This document shows positions 43,551 through 51,207 of a stretch of DNA of 64,000 bases, in pieces. The stretch covers positions 62,001 to 126,000 of the forward strand of contig JACRAU010000027.1 of the NCBI GenBank assembly GCA_016234655.1, written 5' to 3'. Under the pieces are notes generated by a model, which ran no database searches, had not been told where the DNA came from, and saw nothing but the letters and a program-made list of their open reading frames with translations. Both the position numbers and the translations under genes were made by a program. The stretch comes from Betaproteobacteria bacterium. Lineage in GTDB: Bacteria; Pseudomonadota; Gammaproteobacteria; Burkholderiales; Thiobacillaceae. How positions within the stretch are numbered: position 1 is the first letter of the stretch; every line of letters begins with the position of its first letter.

Positions 43551-45074
43551 TTAATCCAATTTGATGGCCGCGCTGACGAGCTGGTGCACGCCGCCGACCA
43601 TGCTGCGATCGAAACCGTAGTATGGGAGTACCTTGGTGAACTGCGCCTTGCAGATGGCGCAGATGGTGGCCATGAAGTTGACCTTCTCTTCCTGGACCAC
43701 GTTGTTCAAAGCATTCATCCGCGGGTAGGCGCCCTTGACCCGTAATTCGATCAGGTCGTCGGTCAGCACGCCGCCGCCGCCGCCGCAGCAGAAGGTGCCT
43801 TCGCCGATGGTCTCCGCCGCCATGTCGTGGTAGTTGTTGGCCACGGCCCTGACGATGTTGCGCGGGATGGTGAACTGGCCGCCCGGCTCGTCGCCCATGC
43901 GCGAACCGCGCGCGACGTTGCAGGAATCGTGGTAGGTGATGATCTTGTCGTCGTTGGCCGACGGGTCGAGCTTGAGCGCGCCGTTCTGGATCAGGTCCCA
44001 GGTGTACTCGCAGATGTGCATCGGCTGCGGGTAGCGGTGATCCAACTGCTGTTGCAACTCGATCGAGAACGGGTCCTTGCCGTCGAAGCCCAGGCCGGTC
44101 AGGGTGTTCCAGAAGCTGTAGGCGACGCGCCAGGCATGGCCGCACTCGCCGACGATGATGCGCTTGACGCCCAGTTCCAGCGCGGCGTCGCGGATGCGCA
44201 TGGCGACCTTGCGCATGGTCTCGTAGTTGCCGTTGAACAGGCCGAAGTTGCCGGCCTCGGACGCGTGCGAGGACAGGGTCCAGGACGCGCCGGCGGCATG
44301 GAACACCTTGGCGTAGCCGATCAGCGACTCGACGTGCGGCTCGGAGAAGAAGTCGGCCGACGGGGTGACCAGCAGAATCTCGGCGCCCTGCACGTCGAGC
44401 GGCATCTTGACCGGCACGCCGGTGTCGGCCTCGATGTCCTCTTCCAGGCCGGCCAGGGTGTCTTCCAGCGCCGGGCCGGGCAGGCCGAGATTGTTGCCGA
44501 TCTTCTGGACCTTGCCCAGGATCTCGTTCGAATACTTCTGGCCCATGCCGGCGTAGTTGAGGATTTCGCGGCCGGCCATGGTGATCTCGGCGGTGTCGAT
44601 GCCGTAGGGGCAATAGACCGAGCAACGGCGGCACTCGGAACACTGGTGGTAATAGCTGTACCAGTCTTCCAGGACTTCCTTGGTCAAGTCCTCGGCGCCG
44701 ACCAGCCACGGGGCGATCTTGCCGGGCAGGGTGAAGTAGCGGCGGTAGACCTTGCGCATCAGCTCCTGGCGGGCGACCGGCATGTTCTTCGGGTCGGCCG
44801 AGCCCAGGTAGTAGTGGCACTTGTCGGTGCAGGCGCCGCAATGCACGCAGGCGTCCATGAACACGCGCAGGCTGCGGTATTTACCGAGCAGGTCGCCCAT
44901 CTTGAACAGGGCGCGCTCTTTCCAATCCTCGTTCAGCTCCCAGGGATAGCCCAGGAATTCCTGGGTCGGCTGGGGCGCGATGAAGGACTTGATGTGGGCC
45001 ATCGAGCCTTCCTGGATATTGGGGATTTCCAGATGTTCTTTGAACTTGGGAACTTCGAATTCGGGGGCAGCCAC
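43551..45074 (-). CDS. dsrK: DsrK, HdrD-like catalytic Fe-S subunit
   Basis: 507 residues. Two 4Fe-4S motifs (CVHCGACTDKCHYYLG, CSECRRCSVYCPYGID) and CCG-domain cysteines for the non-cubane cluster (GECGHAWR, YHDSCNVARGSR, FCCGGGGGVLTDD, CAICKAQF). DsrK is the subunit that handles the DsrC trisulfide/thiol pair on the cytoplasmic side. Ends 39 bp before dsrL. Confidence 0.96.
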   Translation of the reverse strand: MAAPEFEVPKFKEHLEIPNIQEGSMAHIKSFIAPQPTQEFLGYPWELNEDWKERALFKMGDLLGKYRSLRVFMDACVHCGACTDKCHYYLGSADPKNMPVARQELMRKVYRRYFTLPGKIAPWLVGAEDLTKEVLEDWYSYYHQCSECRRCSVYCPYGIDTAEITMAGREILNYAGMGQKYSNEILGKVQKIGNNLGLPGPALEDTLAGLEEDIEADTGVPVKMPLDVQGAEILLVTPSADFFSEPHVESLIGYAKVFHAAGASWTLSSHASEAGNFGLFNGNYETMRKVAMRIRDAALELGVKRIIVGECGHAWRVAYSFWNTLTGLGFDGKDPFSIELQQQLDHRYPQPMHICEYTWDLIQNGALKLDPSANDDKIITYHDSCNVARGSRMGDEPGGQFTIPRNIVRAVANNYHDMAAETIGEGTFCCGGGGGVLTDDLIELRVKGAYPRMNALNNVVQEEKVNFMATICAICKAQFTKVLPYYGFDRSMVGGVHQLVSAAIKLD

Positions 45075-45109
45075 TTTCGCTCCTTAAACGCTATCTCGGT
45101 CCGGCTTGC

Positions 45110-45847
45110 TTAACCGTTTTTCCGGTCCAGTGCGGCAGCCCAGTTCGCGATATGACGATGCTCGCGCGGGTTGTCGGCCTGGTTGCGGGTCGGGCTGAAG
45201 AAGATGCCGGGGGCATGCAACAGCTTGCTGATCGGGAAGATGATCATCAGCAAGGCCACCAGGGTCAGGTGCGCCAGCAGGATCGTGTCGGTCGGCAAGG
45301 GCTGGAAGTCGAAGGTCATCAGGCCGAGCATGAAGGCCTTGAGCGCCACGATGTCGGTGTGCGCGACGAAGGACATCATCATGCCGGACAGGCCGATGCC
45401 GATCAGCAGGGCCAACATCAGGTGATCGGACGGCGTGGAGATATAGCGCACGCGGTCGACCAGGAAGCGGCGCGCCCACAGGCCGGCCAAGCCGGCGACC
45501 ATGGCGAAGCTGGCGTACTTGCCGAACGGCTGCACGAACTCGACCACGAACCAGAGCGGCTCCTGGAAGTAGCGGACATGGCGGAACAGCACCAAGGCCA
45601 GGCCGACGTGGAACAGCCAGCCGAACAGCCAGATCCACTTGTTGGACTTGAACAGGCTTTCGAACAGCACGACCTCGCGCGCCATGCGATAGGCGACGCC
45701 GGCGTTGGTGGTCGGCGCCGGGGTGGTCGGAATCTTGAGCGGAGCCGGGGTGCGGCTGTACTCATAGATACGGTAGGCGAGGCCAGCGATCAAGATCAGC
45801 GTGGCGGCGTAGAACAGACCCGTGTAAAAAACGGTCAGAGAAGTCAT
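45110..45847 (-). CDS. dsrM: DsrM, NarI-like diheme b membrane subunit
   Basis: 245 residues with about five to six membrane helices, starting TSLTVFYTGLFYAATLILIAGLAYRIYEY. Candidate heme b histidines in GWLFHVGLALVLFRHVRYF, STPSDHLML and KLLHAPGIFFSP. DsrM connects DsrK to quinones. It is separated from dsrC by a 154-bp region with two hairpins, the widest gap within the minus-strand dsrA-dsrP stretch. Confidence 0.94.
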   Translation of the reverse strand: MTSLTVFYTGLFYAATLILIAGLAYRIYEYSRTPAPLKIPTTPAPTTNAGVAYRMAREVVLFESLFKSNKWIWLFGWLFHVGLALVLFRHVRYFQEPLWFVVEFVQPFGKYASFAMVAGLAGLWARRFLVDRVRYISTPSDHLMLALLIGIGLSGMMMSFVAHTDIVALKAFMLGLMTFDFQPLPTDTILLAHLTLVALLMIIFPISKLLHAPGIFFSPTRNQADNPREHRHIANWAAALDRKNG

Positions 45848-45865
45848 GCGTTCCTCTTACCAACA

Positions 45866-45946
45866 GTCGAGAGTAGAGAGTTGAGAGCCGAGACTCGCCC
45901 CAGAGGATTCACTGGGGGCGTGTGCTCTCGACTCTCGACTCTCGGC
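45866..45946. repeat. Hairpin built from tandem 7-bp units (GTCGAGA type)
   Basis: Left arm: gtcgaga, gtagaga, gttgaga, gccgaga (45866-45893). Right arm: tctcgac, tctcgac, tctcggc (45926-45946), complementary in register, with an inner GC stem (cgcccc / ggggcg). Within the dsr cluster, between dsrC and dsrM, 19 bp before the dsrM start. Confidence 0.78.
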
Positions 45947-45968
45947 TATACAGCAACAGCCGAGAATT

Positions 45969-45996
45969 CCAACAACCGGGGCGAACCCCGGGTTGG
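45969..45996 (-). terminator. Hairpin right after dsrC, partial terminator or 3' stabiliser
   Basis: Stem CCAAC + CCGGGG pairs with CCCCGG + GTTGG (two-base bulge), loop CGAA. It begins 6 bp after the dsrC stop on the minus strand and is followed by a weak T/G-rich tail. Would let dsrC message accumulate over dsrMKJOP. Confidence 0.55.
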
Positions 45997-46001
45997 ATGC
46001 C

Positions 46002-46343
46002 TTAGATACAGCCGGTCGGCTTGGGCAGGCCAGCGATCTTACAAGCCTGCTTGGCGGGACCGTAGGGGAACAGCTCGTACAGGTACTTGTTGTTGCCCTT
46101 GTCCGGACCCAGCTTCTTGGCGATGGCCTTGGTCAGCACGCGGATGGCCGGAGCGATCTGGTACTCGTTGTAGTACTCACGCAGGAAGTTCACGACTTCC
46201 CAGTGGCTCTCGGACATTTCGACCTTTTCTTCCTGGGCCAGATAGGCGGCGACGTCTTCGTTCCAGTCGGCCAGGTTGGTCAGGTAGCCTTCCTCATCCA
46301 CATCAACGTCTTTACCGGCGATATTTACGATGGACATGCTCAA
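46002..46343 (-). CDS. dsrC: DsrC, sulfur-carrier protein
   Basis: 113 residues with the family fold (DEEGYLTNLADWNEDVAAYLA, LREYYNEYQIAPAIRVLTKAI, LYELFPYGPAKQACKIAGLPKPTGCI). Both functional cysteines are present: Cys101 and penultimate Cys112. DsrC carries sulfur from DsrEFH to DsrAB and forms a trisulfide used by DsrK. A start two codons later (second Met) is possible. A Cys-less paralogue is at 51208-51540. Confidence 0.97.
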   Translation of the reverse strand: MSMSIVNIAGKDVDVDEEGYLTNLADWNEDVAAYLAQEEKVEMSESHWEVVNFLREYYNEYQIAPAIRVLTKAIAKKLGPDKGNNKYLYELFPYGPAKQACKIAGLPKPTGCI

Positions 46344-46360
46344 ACTCCTTAATTTAAAAA

Positions 46361-46660
46361 TTACAACCAGGACTGGCAGTTGTTGTGTTCCGCAACCAGG
46401 TCGACGAACCCGCTGTAGTCCACAAGATTGACACCTTCCATGACGCGCCCGGCCACGCCGCGCGCTTCCATGTCGGGGGCAAGGGCGTAAACCTTCAGGT
46501 TGGCCATGGCCGCCTGAACTTTCGCCGAAACCGCGCTGCCCTTGGTTGCCGCATACACGGCATCTTCGATCAGCAGAACGGCAGAACCCTTGGTTGCCAG
46601 ACGCAGACAGGTGTCCACGGCGTTACGCTCCAAGGGCGACTTGTTGACGATATGTAGCAT
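46361..46660 (-). CDS. dsrH: DsrH, sulfurtransferase complex subunit
   Basis: 99 residues, TusB/DsrH fold: LHIVNKSPLERNAVDTCLRLA, VLLIEDAVYAATKGSAVS, KVYALAPDMEARGV, VDYSGFVDLVAEHNNCQSWL. Part of the DsrE2F2H2 hexamer that passes sulfur to DsrC. Conserved Cys near residue 18 and at 96. 12 bp after dsrF. Confidence 0.94.
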   Translation of the reverse strand: MLHIVNKSPLERNAVDTCLRLATKGSAVLLIEDAVYAATKGSAVSAKVQAAMANLKVYALAPDMEARGVAGRVMEGVNLVDYSGFVDLVAEHNNCQSWL

Positions 46661-46672
46661 GTTCGTCTCTCC

Positions 46673-47080
46673 TTAGAAGCTGATGACGACGTTCTGCTCG
46701 GCCATCACGGCGGCCAAAGCAGCGCTGTCCAATACCTGAACGTCGACCAGCAGGTCTTCCTCGCTCAGGCCGCGGGCCTCGAGGGAATCCTTGTCCACGT
46801 AGAGCTTCTCGATATCGTAGCCTTCGAGGGCACGATAGGTGGGCGAGAAGTTCTTCTGATCGATACCCTTGGTGTGTTGGCCCTTCACGATCTGGTAGAC
46901 ACCGTCGTCGACGAAGGCCAGGCTTACGTCCTGATCGAAGGCCGCGGAGATCAGCACGACCTCCAGCGATTCCAGCGCATAGATGGTGCCGTAGGGCGCT
47001 TTGCGGTTCAGGAACATGAACTTCTTGACTACGCCTTCGGTTTCGTCATCCATATCAATTCCGCCAGTCACGTCACTCAC
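46673..47080 (-). CDS. dsrF: DsrF, sulfurtransferase complex subunit
   Basis: 135 residues, TusC/DsrF fold: KKFMFLNRKAPYGTIYALESLEVVLISAAFDQDVSLAFVDDGVYQI, then IEKLYVDKDSLEARGLSEEDL. No cysteine is present, normal for DsrF. An internal Met10 could be the start. Forms the hexamer with DsrE and DsrH. Confidence 0.94.
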   Translation of the reverse strand: MSDVTGGIDMDDETEGVVKKFMFLNRKAPYGTIYALESLEVVLISAAFDQDVSLAFVDDGVYQIVKGQHTKGIDQKNFSPTYRALEGYDIEKLYVDKDSLEARGLSEEDLLVDVQVLDSAALAAVMAEQNVVISF

Positions 47081-47091
47081 AATACAACTCC

Positions 47092-47451
47092 TTAATCACC
47101 GAACGTCACGAGGCGGTCGCACTGGATGCCCGCTTCGACCAGCTGGCCGAGGCCAGAGATACGGAAGCCGGGGGCAAGCACCTCGTCCTTGATACCGCGG
47201 CGCAGGCCGGCGGCAACGCAAACAACCAGATCGACCTTGTGCTCTTCGGCCAGCTTGGACCAGCGAGCGACGATGTTGCGATCATCCTGCGGCGGCTCGG
47301 TCAGGCGGGTCGAGTTGTACACGCCGTCGTGATAGAAGAACACGCGGGGAACCGCATGACCCTTTTCGATGGCCGCTTTGGCGAATTGGTAGGCCGAATC
47401 AGTCGCCTGATGGTTGTACGGCCCTTCGTTAACCAAAATACCGAATTTCAT
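47092..47451 (-). CDS. dsrE: DsrE, active sulfurtransferase subunit
   Basis: 119 residues: MKFGILVNEGPYNHQATDSA, HAVPRVFFYHDGVYN, and the active-site Cys in VDLVVCVAAGLRRG, ending GIQCDRLVTFGD. The Cys in VCVAAGLRRG corresponds to the persulfide-carrying Cys78 of Allochromatium DsrE. Delivers sulfur to DsrC through DsrEFH. Confidence 0.96.
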   Translation of the reverse strand: MKFGILVNEGPYNHQATDSAYQFAKAAIEKGHAVPRVFFYHDGVYNSTRLTEPPQDDRNIVARWSKLAEEHKVDLVVCVAAGLRRGIKDEVLAPGFRISGLGQLVEAGIQCDRLVTFGD

Positions 47452-47493
47452 TTAACTATCCCTAACTCCAATAATCCGAATGTTTTCAAGCCT

Positions 47494-47511
47494 CCGGGCG
47501 TTGCCGCCCGG
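47494..47511 (-). other. Intercistronic hairpin between dsrB and dsrE
   Basis: In the dsr mRNA: CCGGGCG-GCAA-CGCCCGG, a 7-bp stem closed by a GNRA-type tetraloop, 11 bp after the dsrB stop. No T-run, so processing or stability rather than termination. Confidence 0.65.
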
Positions 47512-47521
47512 GGCGGCTCGA

Positions 47522-48595
47522 TTAGAAGCGGATGTGTGCCGAAGCGTTCAGGCTGGCACGGGAACCACGCCAGTTGTCGATGTGGTACTTCGTGAACGGC
47601 AGGCCGGTCTTCTCGAAGAAGGCGGGCCAACCGATACGGTCGATCCAGTCGTTCATGCGCTCCCACGGACGGCCGTCGGCCTTGTAGGTCGCCAGGATGT
47701 TCTTGACCGCTTCGCTGACCTCGGGCCAGCGCGGGGCGTTGTTCGGCAGGCCGGAAGCGACCAGCTTGTGGAAGGTCGGGCGGGAACGGGCGTTGGAGTT
47801 CTTGCCGCCAACCCAGATCGCGATCTTGGAATGCTCGGGATCGTTGATCTGCATCGGGGGGCAGGGCGGGAAGCAAGCGCCGCAGCAGATGCACTTCTTC
47901 TCGTCCACTTCCAGCGAGGGCTTGCCGTTCACCAGGGCGGGACGGATCGCGGCCACCGGGCAGCGGGCGACGACGGACGGGCGCTCGCAGACGTTGGCGA
48001 CCAGATCGTGGTTGATCTTGGGCGGCTTGGTGTGCTGAACGATGATGGCGATGTCGGCCTGGCCGCCGCAGTTGATCTCGCAGCAGGAGGTGGACAACTT
48101 GACGCGGTTGGGCATCTCGCACTTGACGAAGTCGTCGTACAGCTCGTCCATCAGGGCCTTGACCACGCCGGAGGCATCGGTGCCGGGGATGTCGCAGTGC
48201 AGCCAACCCTGGGTGTGAGCGATCATGGACACCGAGTTGGCGGTGCCGCCGACGGGGAAACCGTTGTCGTTCAGGGCCTTGATCAGCGGCTCGACCTTCT
48301 TCTCGTCGGTGACCATGTACTCGATGTTGGAACGGGCGGTGAAGCGCACGAAGCCGTCGGCGAACTGGTCGGCCAGGTCGGCCAGCTTGCGCACGGTGTA
48401 GTGGTCCATCTGACGCTGGGTACCGGCCTTGACGGTCCAGATTTGATCGCCGTTCTCGGCGCGGTGATAGAGGACACCCGGTTTCGGATGGCTGTGGAAA
48501 GTCCACTTGCCATAGTTCTTCTTCATCACGGGGTGCATGTACGGCATCGGGTCCGGTGCGCCGGATTCGATGGTCTCATGGGTTCTTTCGGCCAT
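47522..48595 (-). CDS. dsrB: Dissimilatory sulfite reductase beta subunit DsrB (reverse type)
   Basis: 357 residues from ATG 48595 (MAERTHETIESG; GGAGAGA site upstream); an earlier in-frame start would add 15 residues without a site. HPVMKKNYGKWTFHSHPKPGVL is typical of oxidative DsrB. Siroheme/Fe-S cysteines in STSCCEINCGGQADIA, ferredoxin-like insert CICCGACFPPCP, and CERPSVVARCPVAAIRP. With DsrA it oxidises DsrC-bound sulfide/sulfane sulfur to sulfite. Confidence 0.97.
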   Translation of the reverse strand: MAERTHETIESGAPDPMPYMHPVMKKNYGKWTFHSHPKPGVLYHRAENGDQIWTVKAGTQRQMDHYTVRKLADLADQFADGFVRFTARSNIEYMVTDEKKVEPLIKALNDNGFPVGGTANSVSMIAHTQGWLHCDIPGTDASGVVKALMDELYDDFVKCEMPNRVKLSTSCCEINCGGQADIAIIVQHTKPPKINHDLVANVCERPSVVARCPVAAIRPALVNGKPSLEVDEKKCICCGACFPPCPPMQINDPEHSKIAIWVGGKNSNARSRPTFHKLVASGLPNNAPRWPEVSEAVKNILATYKADGRPWERMNDWIDRIGWPAFFEKTGLPFTKYHIDNWRGSRASLNASAHIRF

Positions 48596-48642
48596 GCTTC
48601 TCTCCAAACTTAGTGAGATCGGAAAATCTTTAATTGCCAAAA

Positions 48643-48666
48643 GTACCGACGCCGTGGCGTCGGTAC
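48643..48666 (-). other. Perfect hairpin between dsrA and dsrB
   Basis: Arms GTACCGACGCC (48643-48653) and GGCGTCGGTAC (48656-48666) with a two-base centre (in practice a 9-bp stem with 6-base loop). It starts 16 bp after the dsrA stop. Third hairpin of its kind in the dsr transcript. Confidence 0.65.
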
Positions 48667-48681
48667 CGAGGGGTCACATCA

Positions 48682-49983
48682 TCAAGCGGCGGACTGCTTG
48701 CGCTCGAACCACTTCGCGGCTTCCTCGTCCCAGCCGTCGGTGCGGACGTAGGGGTTGCTGCGCGGGTGGACGATCATCGAAGGATCGATGTCGATGTCCA
48801 GGCCTTCCAGGAAATTGACCAGGCCGATACGCTCGATCATCTCGCCGGTACGCTCGTGCTCCAGCGCGTTTTCGGCGAAGAAGTCCAGGATGTTGCGGGA
48901 CAGCTCGTTCAGCTTCTCGAAGTCCTCGTCGGACTCGAGCTTCATGAACGGGATCACCACGGTACCCATGGAGGCGCCGATCTTCAGCACGCCCTTGCCG
49001 CCGACCAGGATGGTCACGCCCTTGTCCTTGCCGGGCAGCAGGGCGCCGGGCATGACGTTCAGGCAGTGCATGCAGCGCACGCAGTTGTGGTTGTCGATCT
49101 CGATGCAGTTGGCGTCGGACACGGCGACCTTGGTCACGCCTTCGCCGGCGGCCTTGCCGTCGTTCTTGGTCAGCTGGATGGCCTTGGTCGGGCAGTGGTT
49201 GACGACCATGTTGATCAGGTCTTCCATGCTGTGAGCGGCCATCCAGTCGCGGGCCAGCTTCTCGTCGGCACGGATGCTGTCGCGCCAGGTGCCGATGGTG
49301 GCCATGTCGGAACGCTGAATGGCGTTCATGCAATCGTTCGGGCAGCCGGAGAACTTGAACTTGAACTTGTACGGCAGCGACGGCCGGTGCATGTCGTCCA
49401 GGTTGTTGTTGATGACGATGCGCAGGGCGCGGGCCTCGTCGTAGCAGGACATCTCGCAGCGAGCGGCACCGACGCAGGACATCGAGGTGCGCAGGGCGGG
49501 GCCGGCGCCACCGAGGTCGAAGCCCATCTCGTTGAACTTGTCGAAGGAGCGCTGCACGTCCTCGGTCTTGATGCCCTGGAACATGATGTCGCCGGACTGG
49601 CCGTGGAAGGCGATCAGGCCGGAACCCCCGGTCTCCAGCCAGGCGTCGCACATCTGGCGCAGCAGGTCGGAGGAGTAGTGCATGCCGGCGGGCGGCTGGA
49701 TGCGCAGGGTGTGGAACTCGGCAGCCTCGGGGAAGATCGGCTTGTGGTTCTCGTCCTTCAGTTCGGTGAAGCGGGGGATCACGCCGCCGCCGTAGCCGAC
49801 CACGCCCACGGTACCGCCCTTCCAGTAGCCGAAGCGGGTTTTGTAGGAGGTTTCCAGCTGACCCATCAGGTCAACCATCATGTCGTTGTCTTTGGCCAGG
49901 CGCTTCAAGCCGGTAACAAAGCTGGGCCACGGGCCTTTCTCGAGTTCGTCGAGATTCGGCGTATCGATCATTTTCTTAGCCAT
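48682..49983 (-). CDS. dsrA: Dissimilatory sulfite reductase alpha subunit DsrA (reverse type)
   Basis: 433 residues. Siroheme-[4Fe-4S] ligands: CVGAARCEMSC and KFSGCPNDCMNAI; inserted ferredoxin cluster motif in NHNCVRCMHCLNVMPGAL. PPAGMHYSSDLLRQMCDAW and FHGQSGDIMFQG are standard DsrA blocks. First gene of the cluster, with AGGAGA ahead of ATG 49983 and a 227-bp divergent promoter region. Confidence 0.98.
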   Translation of the reverse strand: MAKKMIDTPNLDELEKGPWPSFVTGLKRLAKDNDMMVDLMGQLETSYKTRFGYWKGGTVGVVGYGGGVIPRFTELKDENHKPIFPEAAEFHTLRIQPPAGMHYSSDLLRQMCDAWLETGGSGLIAFHGQSGDIMFQGIKTEDVQRSFDKFNEMGFDLGGAGPALRTSMSCVGAARCEMSCYDEARALRIVINNNLDDMHRPSLPYKFKFKFSGCPNDCMNAIQRSDMATIGTWRDSIRADEKLARDWMAAHSMEDLINMVVNHCPTKAIQLTKNDGKAAGEGVTKVAVSDANCIEIDNHNCVRCMHCLNVMPGALLPGKDKGVTILVGGKGVLKIGASMGTVVIPFMKLESDEDFEKLNELSRNILDFFAENALEHERTGEMIERIGLVNFLEGLDIDIDPSMIVHPRSNPYVRTDGWDEEAAKWFERKQSAA

Positions 49984-50137
49984 CTGAGTTTCTCCTAAAG
50001 TCTTTGACCATCACAGGTTTTGCAACCTAGTAGCATTGCCCGTCGGCATATTGCTTACACATGACGAGTGGGCGAATGGTAAGGAAGTGCGAAGGGGGGA
50101 ACCATCATTCCGATGGGGTAAGAGGGGGGTCCTTGGG

Positions 50138-50180
50138 GGTAGTTTGATACTACCCGATCGGGTAGGTATGGCTATACCCG
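50138..50180. promoter_or_regulatory. Cluster of overlapping GGGTA/TACCC palindromes in the dsr divergent promoter
   Basis: GGGTAGT-TTGAT-ACTACCC (50138-50156), then CTACCCGATCGGGTAG (50151-50166, perfect 16-bp palindrome), then GGTAT-GGCT-ATACC (50166-50179). A further TACCC is at 50199-50203 and GGGGTAAG near 50116. Centred about 175 bp before dsrA and about 50 bp before the plus-strand gene at 50211. The half-site resembles that before the NarX/NarL-like operon. No confident -35/-10 pair was found here. Confidence 0.7.
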
Positions 50181-50210
50181 CATACGGTTAGTGCAAATAC
50201 CCGATGAAAA

Positions 50211-50507
50211 ATGTCAAATTCAGTCCCCGTCACTTGGGACGCATTGTACCCGACCATGGATCAGATCACCTCGCTGTTGAAATTCCGCAATCCCTACGGC
50301 AACCAGGAAATCGAGTTGCAGCAGGTCGACTATGCGGCGGGCGGCACCCCGATGATGCGGCTGCGTATCAAGGAGCGCGGCGCGCGCTTCACCATCTTCG
50401 ACATCGACCCGGTCACCGCCAAGAGCTGGGCCGAGGCCATGTCGGCCTGGGCCGAGCCGCTGGCCGACCGGGCCGTGCCGCCGCCGAGCGAGGCCGGCGA
50501 ATTATGA
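50211..50507 (+). CDS. Small conserved protein divergent from dsrA
   Basis: 98 residues from ATG 50211 (Met16 is an alternative start). Middle portion reads ITSLLKFRNPYGNQEIELQQ and MMRLRIKERGARFTIFDIDP, followed by KSWAEAMSAWAEPLAD, an alpha-beta pattern without cysteines, membrane helices or signal peptide. I do not recognise the family. Its stop overlaps the start of the Cas6-like gene (ATGA), so the two proteins are probably made together. Confidence 0.72.
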   Translation: MSNSVPVTWDALYPTMDQITSLLKFRNPYGNQEIELQQVDYAAGGTPMMRLRIKERGARFTIFDIDPVTAKSWAEAMSAWAEPLADRAVPPPSEAGEL

Positions 50508-51157
50508 GGATGTACAATCCCGAGTGGGAAGCGATCAAAGACTTCGACTACCCGGCCACGATGGCCGAGGCGCAGTTCGACCTGGCCGGCTTGGAAATTC
50601 CCGAAGACCATGGCTATGCCCTATTTCAGGAGCTGTGTCGGCATTTGCCCTGGTTGGCGCAGACGCCGGAAGCAGCCGTGCAGTCCGTGCACGGCGCGCC
50701 ATCCGGACGCAACGCCAATCTGGTGATCAACCGCCGGGTCAAGTTGCTGCTGCGCATTCCGGTCGGTCGGGCGAAGGATGTCGAGCCGCTGGTCGGCAAG
50801 ACCATCGATGCCGGGGCCGGGCCGATTGTCATCGGGGCCTTGAAAGTTCGGCAGCTGATGCCATCTCAGACGCTGTACGCCCACTTTGCCGACATGGGCA
50901 CCGAGGACGAGGCCGAGTTCCTGGCCCGGGCCAAGGCGGAGCTGGAGGCCATGGGCATCCAGTGCGGTCTGATGTGTGGCAAGCGGCGCCGGTTGACCAC
51001 GCCCGAGGGGCAGGTGGTCGGTTACAGCCTGATGCTGCACGACCTCACCCTGCTGCAATCGATGCAGGTGATCGAGCGGGGGCTGGGGCGGCACCGTATA
51101 TATGGCTGCGGCATCTTCGTGCCGCACAAATCGATTAAGGAAGTCGCGGCCAGTTAG
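50504..51157 (+). CDS. Stand-alone Cas6/Cmx6-like RAMP protein
   Basis: 217 residues from ATG 50504. N-terminal block FDLAGLEIPEDHGYALFQEL, then HLPWL, VHGAPSG, RRVKLLLRIP, a mid-region ending LMPSQTLYAHFADMG, and a C-terminal glycine-rich loop RGLGRHRIYGCGIFVPHKSI. The pattern (DHGYALF, VVGYSLMLHDL, GLG-x4-YGCGIF-PHK) matches my recollection of the Cas6/Cmx6 family of CRISPR RNA endonucleases. His36 in DHGYALF is a candidate functional residue. No CRISPR array or other cas gene is present; the neighbours are dsr and rspA-like genes. Function could be processing of another hairpin RNA. Confidence 0.65.
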   Translation: MRMYNPEWEAIKDFDYPATMAEAQFDLAGLEIPEDHGYALFQELCRHLPWLAQTPEAAVQSVHGAPSGRNANLVINRRVKLLLRIPVGRAKDVEPLVGKTIDAGAGPIVIGALKVRQLMPSQTLYAHFADMGTEDEAEFLARAKAELEAMGIQCGLMCGKRRRLTTPEGQVVGYSLMLHDLTLLQSMQVIERGLGRHRIYGCGIFVPHKSIKEVAAS

Positions 51158-51207
51158 TCGAATGGCCGCCTATTTTTAGCAACTTGTAACGTGTAAGGAG
51201 ATAGACC

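Noticed and set aside
48634-49998. 454-residue plus-strand ORF opposite dsrA
   Set aside because: Antisense shadow of dsrA with no recognisable domain.
50504-51157. CRISPR system suggested by the Cas6-like protein
   Set aside because: No direct-repeat/spacer array and no other cas gene seen in the window; the tandem 7-bp repeats have no spacers.
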